This document shows, one piece after another, positions 56,000-64,000 of a stretch of 64,000 bases of DNA (positions are counted from its first letter, which is position 1; the number at the start of each line of letters is the position of its first letter). The DNA comes from Gordionus sp. m RMFG-2023 (lineage: Eukaryota > Nematomorpha > Gordioida > Chordodea > Parachordodidae): positions 34,325,366 through 34,389,365 of the forward strand of contig NC_088777.1 of assembly GCF_954871325.1 (NCBI RefSeq). Reading direction: 5' to 3'. Made by a program: the position numbers and the translations under genes. The notes under the pieces are model-generated. The model made no database searches. It saw only the letters and a program-made list of their open reading frames with translations, and was not told where the DNA came from.

Positions 56000-57000
56000 T
56001 ATACTTTTTTAAAATTTGATAACTCTGAACAATTATTCTGATTTTCATATTTTGTCATTTATTATATTATGCATACAAAATAAACTGGCATATAAAAAAC
56101 GACATAATGCAATAATATAATTCTTAGCAACTTACATTGAAAAAAGGTTATCAAACTAGTATAGCTCTCTTTTACAATTTTAGACAATGTTTTATAGAAT
56201 TGACTAATAAGGAAAAATTTATCGGCCTAAACCCAATCAACAATTTTTGAAGGAGAGAGTATAAACGACCAATCCAAATCATAAAACTATATGGTGGTTA
56301 GAGCTTCCTCTTAGATGACATGATGGAAGCTAGATAAGCAATCGAGAAAATTATTGTGAGATATTAAGTTTCTAAAAGATTATCTTCCATTTTCAATGAT
56401 ATATAAGTTGACCATTTTTGTTTATCTAAAATATGCAATTATATGCTCTCAGCCGCATAGTAATAATCTTAAATTACATAAACACAAATAATAGATGGTG
56501 GTTAATTTGCAGTAATAGCCATGACACTCATGATGTAAACTAATATCAGAATTTATTATGTTGGATAAATTGATAAAATAAAAACATTAAAAATCTTTGG
56601 AAGAAATAATTATGCAAATATATTGAAGTCTGGAGTTATTTATACGGCAATACCATATTAGAAATGAAACGTTTTCTAATAAAATAAGGACCAGAATGAT
56701 ATGATGAAACAATTAAGATTTTACATATTGTCCCACCATCTTGATATATTATATCATAAAATAATAGTAGTTTGTAATAATATCAAAAATATACTTGTAT
56801 TAAAAATTTAACTCAAGGCTGTTTTTCGAAAAAGAAAAAAATAGATTTCCTAAAAACACGTAAAAAAAGAGAAGAAAAGATAACAAATTTATTACATCTA
56901 TTGCAAGATGAATACGTGATACGTGATATTAAGCGCACTAGCCCTAAAACGTCGTACATATAGCAAAAGTTATATATACAACAGAGCAACGCTTGGTTCT
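56000..57000. other. AT-rich sequence, nothing firm
   Basis: No gene seen. A 30-bp word around GATACGTGATATTAAGCGCA (56922) resembles one near 54095 in the right arm of foldback copy 2. Confidence 0.35.
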
Positions 57001-57360
57001 CTTATGAAAAAACCCATCAAACTGGGATAAATAATGGGAAAATAATTAAGAGGACCATCCACGATTTTTGGGCACCGCAGTTACCTGTGCACGTAAGTGG
57101 CAAAGCCACTCACTTAAACGCCCATGGGAAGTAAAAGGGACAGATAAAAGCCCATGCCCGATTAAGTAAGTTTTGATTATGGAAGGGTCATATTGGCGAT
57201 GTTACAATTTACAATTTAAGTCTTAGGAGTAGCTATAATGTTCATATAACCTGTAAATAAATATGATTAAAATAAAATAATATTTACCGTTCTCACTTCA
57301 TAGATGAAGTGATGATGGGGACAGGGAGGAAGTGTCACAACATATTATCGTGGGGGGAGG

Positions 57361-58623
57361 TTAGGGGTCAATAAGGTAATTGGCCTTTATTTTTAACAAT
57401 TTATTTATCGCGTTTTTATTATTATTTATCTGGGTGAATTGCATTAGGCTAATATTCATCTTTACGATATCTGTTAGGGTTTTGTTTAGCCAGTACGTTT
57501 TGTATTTGTAGTAGCTCTTGTTTTTGTATATCGGGAGCCAACTAAGGGCCTCAAATGCTAAATTATTATCCGCGTTCCTCATAATATGAGCAAACAGTTG
57601 AACTCTTCTCTTTTTGAGTTGAACCGCTACCGGAGTATGTTTGGATAAACTCCATAGACTTACATTTGAAATGACTCTAGGATATATATATCCATTAATA
57701 AGTCTCAGACATCTATTTACAAACACCTGAAGCTTCTTTATCTGGGTCTTGTTGACATCCCACGTATCGCTTCCATATAGAAGAATAGGAATGATCATAG
57801 AGTTGAAAACTTGTAGTCTGCTCTTAACCGAGATCTCCCTGGTCATCCATAATTTAATATATTTGTAGAACACTGCTTTCGCATGTTTCAATCTTAATTC
57901 TACCTCATTCTTTATGTGTCCTTTATTATCCAGATTTACTCCAAGGTACTTAAACTCCTTAACCGATCTAATCCCCAATAATTCCGTTGTCCGTACCAGG
58001 TTTATCTCTGCCCATGGAAAGGGCATAACGACTGTTTTATTCATGTTTATAGTTAATCCTATCTCTCCACTATACGCTTTAAGTATATCAAGAATACAAG
58101 AGGCCTCATCTAGGGATTTAGTAATTATTACTATGTCGTCGGCATAGGAGATTATACGATGTTTCAAGTTTAGGTTGTCGCGACTGGATAAAGTTAAAAG
58201 ATTAAACGCTCACAGCGTATCCGCAATTATTTTGTTCATAATGATGTTGAATAGAATTGGAGATAAGACGCATCCTTGCTTAACTCCTTTCCGCACCATA
58301 AAGGATGGAGATTGAATATTTTCTACTTTAAAGGTAGCCATCAATGAACTATAGTGGTTACTCAGGATTCTTACTATATTTACATCCACACCACTATCTG
58401 TTAGGATTTTCCACAGAACCTCGTGTTTTATGCAATCGAAAGCTTTCCTAAAATTCACGAAGATGAATAGAAAAGGGAGCTTATATCTATAGCATTTCTG
58501 TAGAGTGATTTTTAATGCTAGTATGGGTTGCAGCAGGATATTTCTGCCTGGTCTATATGCACAAATATAGTTTGATAACAGGTGATTTGTAGAATTTAAT
58601 ATACGGTTCCTTAGAAGTACCAT
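57361..58623 (-). pseudogene. LINE reverse transcriptase and C-terminal domain
   Basis: Contains NRILNSTNHLLSNYICAYRP, motif A as FVNFRKAFDCIKHEVLW, KGVKQGCVLSPILFNIIMNK, and after an in-frame TGA (58210-58212) motif C ISYADDIVIITKS, KEFKYLGVNLD and KSRLQVFNSMIIPILLYGSD. In motif A the catalytic Asp (VDF) is Asn (VNF, codon 58455-58453), so this copy could not polymerise. The C-terminus has VNRCLRLINGYIYPRVIS and the RRVQLFAHIMRNADNN stretch of many invertebrate LINEs. Confidence 0.93.
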
Positions 58624-59109
58624 GAATACCTTAGAGGCGATAGATGTCAGCGCAATCGCTCTATAGTCGTCAAAAGTAGAAGGATTAGGAACCTTAGGGA
58701 AGTTTCAAATGAAGGATAAGTTCCATTCTCTAGGAGTGACACCAGAAGCCCAAATCTTGTTGAAGACCATAAGTAAAAACACAGAAATTTAATCAGGAGA
58801 GACTTTTAAGTGCTCCGCTTTAATGTTATCCAGTCCCGCCGCTTTGTTGTTCCTTAGTTTAAGGATAGCCCTCTTAATCTCCCCAGTTGTAAAATTTGAA
58901 CTAGGAGGAATTTGGTCGCATTCTGTAAATGAGACTAGATGTTCAGAGTTAAACATATACGAATAATGGTCCAACCAGAGCTTCATCTGCTCCTCAGGGT
59001 CACATATAATATTGTTATTTATCTTCAGTTTCGGGAGACTTCTAAAGTTTGAAGATTTGCAGAAAAGCTTTAATTTCTTGTATGCATCGTACAATTTATT
59101 GCACTTCAT
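58624..59109 (-). pseudogene. LINE linker and RT fingers
   Basis: Same register as both neighbours. FTTGEIKRAILKLRNNKAAG LDNIKAEHLK is the RT motif 0/1 block (KAxGxDxIxxE.LK). After two in-frame stops (TAA at 58788-58786 and TGA near 58709) it continues WASGVTPREWNLSFI and NPSTFDDYRAIALTSIASKV, motif 2. The stops are the only damage. Confidence 0.88.
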
Positions 59110-59115
59110 GTCTAC

Positions 59116-60246
59116 CTAGATCTCCTTAGCCTTCTCAGCAACATATTTACGTCTATCTGATCTTAGGAGTCTTTGAATTTGTTTCCATAAATCCTTGTCC
59201 CTGTGACTCTTTGATTTAAATTCAGCAATCTTAGATGCCGTAAGCGGGGAAACCCAATCACTGACGGGAGGACCTCTAATATTCGTGGAGTCCTTACAAG
59301 TAGACAGCAAGATACATTTAAAATCACTCCAACATTTTTCTAAAGTTGAATTTTGATTGCTTTGCAAGAATTGCTGAATATTCAATGAGAGTCTGGTAGA
59401 AATCGCGTCCTTGACTAGGGGGAGTTTTAGATGGTTAAAATTATCTTTAAAATCTAATTGTCTAGGTAACCTATCAGTGGCATTACACCTTGTGTTTTTG
59501 TTCCTCCATAGGTCGCTTTTAATCATTAAGCAACCTACCACCATTTTGTGGTCAGAAATATTAATGGTGGTTATTACTTTAACACCAAAGAACCAACTGT
59601 GAATATTTGATAAGATAAAATCGATCTGTGAGGAATAATTATTCTTATAAAAGGTATAAATGTGTTGATTTTTGTGTTTGAAGAAAGTATTTTCAATCTT
59701 CAGACCATTATTTTTACATAATTCGAGTAGGGAAAGGCTGTCCGACCTATTTGGGCTGATCATCGTAAAATTTCCAATAGTTTTGTTTTTTATATACATC
59801 TCATCTTTTCCTATCTTGGTATTAAAATCACCTAGGATTATCATATTGTATCTTTTTGGGAGTGTATCGATGACGTTTACTAGTTCATCGAAGAAATGTA
59901 TTCTTTCCCTTAAGTTTGTGGGTGCGTAAATATTCAGAGGCTTAAAGGCCGTATTTAAGTAAAGGGCCGCCATCCTTTCAGAAATTGGGACAAATTTTAT
60001 GATATATTTAAATAGTATGTTTTTTACTAGAAAGGCGGTACCCGACCATTTATTTATGGTAATACCCGAGTTTAGCAGAGAAAAATCCCTAAACACTGCT
60101 TTCATATCGTTTCTTAGGTGAGTTTCCTGTAACGCGATTATGTCAATATTCTCGTTCGAGAGTAGTTTGATAAAAATGGATATTTTATTATGTAAGCCGT
60201 TTATATTATACGTAGATATATTTAAGGGACCTTTAATTTCTAACAT
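59116..60246 (-). pseudogene. LINE AP-like endonuclease domain, intact
   Basis: 376 residues from MLEIKGPLNISTYNINGLHN. All expected catalytic positions are visible: N in TYNINGL, E in IALQETHLRND, D and N in MIILGDFNTKIGK, the SQIDFILSN segment and D/H in ISDHKMVVG. The domain nicks target DNA to prime reverse transcription. The frame ends at a TAG (59116-59118 on the plus strand) in phase with the rest of ORF2. This part alone looks functional. Confidence 0.93.
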
Positions 60247-60332
60247 GTTTGGGGAATAAGTTTGTTTATGGAAATGGGAGCTAATATATCTGGGACTAAA
60301 ACCTTAAGAAAAAAAATATATTACCACACAAA

Positions 60333-60600
60333 TTATAGTAAACATTCATAATAATTCAAATGTATATTCATATCGTGAGTTAGTTTAGAAAAATATGTAA
60401 ATATATAGCCTTCATAATAATTCATATGTATATTTATATTGTGAGTTAGTTTAGACAATATGTATATATATAGCCTTAGACATTTACTAATAAGAGCCAT
60501 ATAGGTAGTGATAGGTATATTTAGTTTAGAAAATATGTAAGACTCTAGATATTTCTTAATAAAACCCAAATAGGTTGTGATAGGTATATTTATAAGATAC
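60333..60600. repeat. Minisatellite, about 66-bp unit
   Basis: Copies at 60345 and 60411 (TTCATAATAATTCA(A/T)ATGTATATT...GTGAGTTAGTTTAGA) are about 90% alike; two further, more diverged units follow with ATAGGTAGTGATAGGTATAT and ATAGGTTGTGATAGGTATAT. A reading frame over it is an artefact. Confidence 0.8.
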
Positions 60601-61200
60601 CAAGTGAGGAAGAAACTTCTTGAAAGAGATACATTTCAAAGGTTCCTTGACTTTAAAATTATATAAAGTTACTTGGCGTTAAAATTTCCTATATTTAGAG
60701 AGGAGGAATTTTTGAGATATTACCCATTATTAAGGTGAAACTAGATAAAATATAGAAATCCTACAGAAGAACATAATCAAGTAAAAGTGAGATTAGCACA
60801 GAAAAGAAAAAAGGACATTAAATCAAATTACCTCTATTCCGACAATACGCTAGAATTCGGGTAAGTACGTTAAAAAAAATAGAGGAAAAATGTTTGGTTG
60901 TTAAATACAAAAAGAACTTTATATAAAAACAAATTTTAAATTTAAGAATAAAATTTTACTCAAGTATAAAATAAAAGGGAAAATGAAATAACTATTTATT
61001 CGGAAACGAGAGAAAAAGGTAATATGACAATTCTGGGTAGGATTATCAGAGGGAGAAAGGGGAAATAATACAAGGAGCTAATCTATAAGAGAATTCGGGT
61101 AATAAACAAGGATAACAATCGTTAAGAATGTTAAACATAAATAAAACACAGATTGCAAAAACTTTCCTAGTCAAAAGAAAAAAAGTAAAAGTCGAAGGAA
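60600..61200. other. A-rich non-coding sequence
   Basis: Purine-rich plus strand (AGAAAAAGG, GGGAAAATGAAA). No gene or element end. Confidence 0.4.
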
Positions 61201-61224
61201 AAGTATTACATCAACATAAAACAA

Positions 61225-61395
61225 AACATCGGCGCCTTAAAGAAAATTTAAATAATAAATAAAATTTTGAAGGAAACATATCAGCGCCTAAAAGAAAATA
61301 TAATAGCATGAAATTTATGATTATAAAATTTTGAAGGAAGAACAACGGCGCCTACAAAGTAAGAAACTATAATTACACGATATTTATGATTGATT
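61225..61395. repeat. Degenerate tandem repeat with CGGCGCCT core
   Basis: Three units containing (A/C)GGCGCCT(T/A)AAAGAAAAT or similar and AAAATTTTGAAGGAA, spaced about 62 bp. Confidence 0.7.
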
Positions 61396-61399
61396 AATT

Positions 61400-61855
61400 T
61401 CCCATTTCTAAAGGTCTATATTTAAAGTTATTAACGATAAAAAATTTATTTTTAATATTTTTATTTATGTTGTTTTTATGATTTTAGAAATTGTTTTTTA
61501 TTTTAATATTTTTATTTTTGCTATTTTATTATTCTTGTACATTTATAATATGTAGATATCCAATAAAATAAAATAAACAGGAAATTATTATTTCTATTAT
61601 AACATATGTTTACATTATTATTTTTAACATTAATTATATCTAATAATGTTCACTAAAATATCAATAAGAAAGAAAGAAAATAAATAAATAAAATATTAAC
61701 AACTTTCTTAAAACAAAATTATTTAACTTGCTATATTTAAAAAAAAAAAATATAATCAATATGTTATATGTACACTAATTATGGCAGGTCAAACAATATA
61801 AAGTTGTTACAAATATATGGAAACAACAAATCATACACACTATTATAAACATGAT
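61400..61855. other. AT-rich sequence, nothing recognised
   Basis: No structure beyond homopolymer runs. Confidence 0.45.
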
Positions 61856-61859
61856 TTAA

Positions 61860-62640
61860 AGCCAAAGTGTAAAATTAGAGGTGACAAAAATAAATGGGGG
61901 AAAAATTAAGCCTAAGAAAGAAAAGTCTATAAAAGACATCTAAGAAAACTCCAAAATTAGTTCAAGTGAATCTGTAAAAGTTTTTAATTGATTAATGTAA
62001 ACCAAATATACTAGAGCAAATAAGTGTTAAAATGGAGGCAACCAAAATAAGTGGGGGATAAAGCCTAAGAGTAAAGAGGGAAGCAAATTAAAATAGTTAA
62101 AATGGGGAGATTAAGTCTAAAAAGTAAATTACAAAAAATGGAAAGTTAAGCCTAAGAGTAAAGAAGGAAGTAACTTATAGGGGGAAAATTAAGTCTAAAA
62201 GTACATTAACAAAATGGAGGGAAAAATAAATGGGGAGAAAAATTTAAGTCTGAGAAAGAAAATATCTTGAGAAAGAAAATGTCTATAAATAAGACATCTA
62301 GAAAAACACTACAAAATTAATTCAAGTGAATGCTCTGTTAAAGTTTTAGATTAATGATGTAAGTTAAATAAATTAATTTAGTGAATGCTCTGTAAAAGTT
62401 TTAAATTAATTAATGTAAGTTAAAATAAACCAAAGTAAATAAGTGTTAAAATGTAAGTTAAAATAGACCAAAGTAAATAAGTGTTAAAATGGGGCAACCA
62501 AAATGGTGGGGGAATAAATAAGCCAAAAACTCCTAATTAAATACAGGTGAATGTTCAGTACAAGTTTTAATGTAAGTAATTCTAGTGAATTAATTAATGT
62601 AAATTAAATAGACCAGAGTTTAACATATAGTAAAACTAGT
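61860..62640. repeat. Scrambled purine-rich repeat block
   Basis: Interleaved words AAATGGGGGAAAAATTAAGC, AAGTCTATAAAAGACATCTA, TTCAAGTGAATGCTCTGT, AAATAAGTGTTAAAATG and GATTAATGTAA recur 3-6 times in changing order, as in an old higher-order minisatellite. No conserved frame. Confidence 0.75.
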
Positions 62641-63157
62641 TGATAACCCATCAAAAATGACAGGGATGAGAATTTTATTCGTTCTTTTACGATAATTCTT
62701 TTTACCCCTCCCCCTCCTCCTTCAGGCCAATTCCAACCCATTAAGACTAAGAGAGAGGAATTGTCTTTTTTATTCAATGATTGACGAATAATATATTTTA
62801 CCTTTATTTGATGATGGATGAATCAGACATTTTCCTTTTTATGAGATGTGATTTCGAAATTTATATTTTAAATTACAAAAATGAAACAATATCTCTTATT
62901 AGCACCCTAAATACTAATATTATTTACCAGAGCTCCTGTTAGTCAGAATTACTACACTCCCCACCGCGTGAAGGTAGGAGATGGATTTTAGGGGAGCAAA
63001 GAAATGAAAAAAAGAATGAAAATAAGAAGGAAGAAATAGAAAAAAAAGAGACAAAGATATGAATTATAAGAAAATATAATAAATATTTATACTTCAAGAG
63101 TTGATGATTATCGGGAAAAATATAATATAATAAATTTTATAATATAGAAAATTTTAC
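62641..63157. other. Spacer, possibly intron 3' of the exon array
   Basis: Carries the two words shared with 50569 and 47006. It lies downstream (minus strand) of the exon array and would be intron if that gene is real. No exon recognised. Confidence 0.35.
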
Positions 63158-63255
63158 CTAAAAAAGGAGATTTCAATCTCTTTTCTTTGCTCAAGGTGGT
63201 CTCGTTTTTGAAGATGATGTTGTGATTTCCTTGCTCGTAGTTTGTCGTAAATAAC
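63158..63255 (-). CDS. Array exon, last copy (distinct 3' end)
   Basis: 98 bp: VIYDKLRARKSQHHLQKRDH, LEQRKEIEISFF plus two bases, then AG|GTAAAA. It differs from the other copies in DKL/RDH and in ending IEISFF instead of NFFTIAKLSSSPTT. It is probably the ancestral exon, with the upstream copies duplicated from it or from a recombined form. Confidence 0.45.
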
Positions 63256-63298
63256 CTGAAATAAAACGTGTAAATTGAAATTATAAAATAGAATATAC

Positions 63299-63418
63299 TG
63301 TTGTTGGTGAGGAAGATAGTTTAGCGATGGTGAAGAAGTTCTCTTTTCTTTGCTCAAGGTGGTTTCGTTTTTGAAGATGATGTTGTGATTTCCTTGCTCG
63401 TAGTTTGCCGTAAATAAC
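63299..63418 (-). CDS. Array exon copy 2 (40 codons)
   Basis: VIYGKLRARKSQHHLQKRNH, LEQRKENFFTIAKLSSSPTT; acceptor TTTCAG|, donor |GTATAT, 43-bp spacer to the last copy. Confidence 0.45.
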
Positions 63419-63458
63419 CTGAAATAAAACGTGTAAATTGAAATTAAATAGAATATAC

Positions 63459-63578
63459 TGTTGTTGGTGAGGAAGATAGTTTAGCGATGGTGAAGAAGTT
63501 CTCTTTTCTTTGCTCAAGGTGGTTTCGTTTTTGAAGATGATGTTGTGATTTCCTTGTTCGTAGTTTGCCGTAAATAAC
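63459..63578 (-). CDS. Array exon copy 3 (40 codons)
   Basis: As copy 2 with RTRKSQ (Ala to Thr change). Followed by the only short spacer (40 bp). Confidence 0.45.
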
Positions 63579-63621
63579 CTGAAATAAAACGTGTAAATTG
63601 AAATTATAAAATAGAATATAC

Positions 63622-63741
63622 TGTTGTTGGTGAGGAAGATGGTTTAGCGATGGTGAAGAAGTTCTCTTTTCTTTGCTCAAGGTGGTTTCGTTTTTGAAGA
63701 TGATGTTGTGATTTCCTTGCTCGTAGTTTGCCGTAAATAAC
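63622..63741 (-). CDS. Array exon copy 4 (40 codons)
   Basis: Same 40-codon block with a silent or near-silent GGTTTAGC/GATAGTTTAG variant (AKPSS versus AKLSS). Spacer 43 bp. Confidence 0.45.
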
Positions 63742-63784
63742 CTGAAATAAAACGTGTAAATTGAAATTATAAAATAGAATATAC

Positions 63785-63903
63785 TGTTGTTGGTGAGGAA
63801 GATGGTTTAGCGATGGTGAAGAAGTTCTCTTTTTTTGCTCAATGTAGTTTCGTTTTTGAAGATGATGTTGTGATTTCCTTGTTCGTAGTTTGCCGTAAAT
63901 AAC
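63785..63903 (-). CDS. Array exon copy 5, 1-bp shorter
   Basis: 119 bp; one base is missing in the GAGCAAA-AAAAGAG run, so the frame shifts inside this copy. It also has TACATT instead of CACCTT. Either this unit is skipped, or the array is not translated. Confidence 0.35.
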
Positions 63904-64000
63904 CTGAAATAAAACGTGTAAATTGAAATTATAAAATAGAATATACTGTTGTTGGTGAGGAAGATGGTTTAGCGATGGTGAAGAAGTTCTCTTTTTTTTG

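Larger units (their letters stand above)
57000..60246 (-). mobile_element. LINE (non-LTR retrotransposon), ORF2 nearly full length plus 3' tail
   Basis: The minus-strand frame 60246-57361 is one uninterrupted register of 962 codons with four in-frame stops and no frameshift. Order: AP endonuclease, linker, reverse transcriptase, C-terminal domain. The 3' tail to about 57000 contains compact hairpins (GTGGCTTTGCCAC; CCCATGGG-rich). ORF1 and the true 5' end are not seen. Clade is uncertain; the YADD box and the C-terminal domain with KKRRVQLFAHIMR suggest an RTE/CR1-type animal LINE. Confidence 0.9.
63158..64000 (-). repeat. Tandem array of a 163-bp unit that looks like a duplicated exon plus intron
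   Basis: Five complete units and part of a sixth run off the window. On the minus strand each has a splice acceptor CACGTTTTATTTCAG|GTTATT, an open 120-bp (40-codon) block, and CAACAACA|GTATAT as a possible donor, followed by a 43-bp (once 40-bp) intron-like spacer. 120 bp is a multiple of three, so skipping or duplicating units would keep frame. The last unit in transcription order has a different 3' end with its own donor. One unit has a 1-bp deletion. Protein unit: VIYGKLRARKSQHHLQKRNH LEQRKE... Not a recognised family. Confidence 0.8.

Noticed and set aside
57061-57125. Possible spliced-leader RNA (minus strand, ACGTGCACAG|GTAACT)
   Set aside because: It sits in the 3' tail of the LINE, lacks a clear Sm site and is not tandemly repeated.
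59411-59929. Two plus-strand reading frames
   Set aside because: They are antisense shadows of the LINE endonuclease.
60333-60569. 78-codon reading frame
   Set aside because: It is produced by the 66-bp minisatellite.

Overview
The window looks like nuclear DNA of an animal with a very AT-rich, intron-rich, transposon-laden genome. The evidence is a multi-exon SWR1-class chromatin remodeller whose ATPase sequence is close to animal SRCAP/Domino, GT-AG introns of about 0.1 to 3.7 kb, and a mixture of hAT, MULE, piggyBac and LINE elements. The species cannot be fixed from sequence alone; an AT-rich cnidarian such as a myxozoan or Hydra relative, or another reduced or parasitic invertebrate, would fit.

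Region 1 (about 1-17.8 kb) is the host gene region. On the minus strand, 15 exons between 14562 and 1343 can be joined. At every junction but one (exon D to E, where the donor is unclear) the reading phase carries over exactly. They encode a charged N-terminus, an HSA domain (11864-10986), an unstructured linker and the N-terminal ATPase lobe of a SNF2 motor (5077-1343). The C-terminal helicase lobe lies beyond the left edge. Introns and upstream sequence hold hAT elements (6254-8793 with 7254-8028 inside it; 14631-15300), a 0.2 kb MITE and other repeats.

Region 2 (about 17.8-45 kb) is almost entirely transposons: a foldback element with 14-bp arrays at its ends (20960-23072), a MULE relic with a SWIM zinc finger (around 24480-25950), and a hAT with more than 1 kb inverted arms (28211-31385). 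It also holds a nested stack at 31459-41644, in which a 0.7 kb hAT MITE contains a 1.8 kb hAT and a 7.6 kb OTU-protease MULE, and that MULE contains a further hAT transposase relic. A hAT MITE with the 215-bp MITE inside it (42753-43429) and a decayed piggyBac (43778-44788) close the region.

Region 3 (about 45-64 kb) holds one probable host first exon encoding an Asn/Gln-rich protein (46195-45587), another hAT (47695-48875), a 577-bp tandem duplication, a second copy of the foldback hAT (52065-54521) and a broken CCHC zinc-knuckle remnant. It also holds a nearly full-length LINE (60246-57361; one reading frame with four in-frame stops and a mutated RT catalytic Asp) and minisatellites. At the right edge is a 163-bp tandem array in which every unit looks like a duplicated 120-bp exon with its own 43-bp intron (63158-64000).

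The items most worth a second look are the roughly 53-bp direct repeat flanking the OTU-MULE, the two foldback hAT copies that would produce long dsRNA of a transposase gene, and the tandem exon array.
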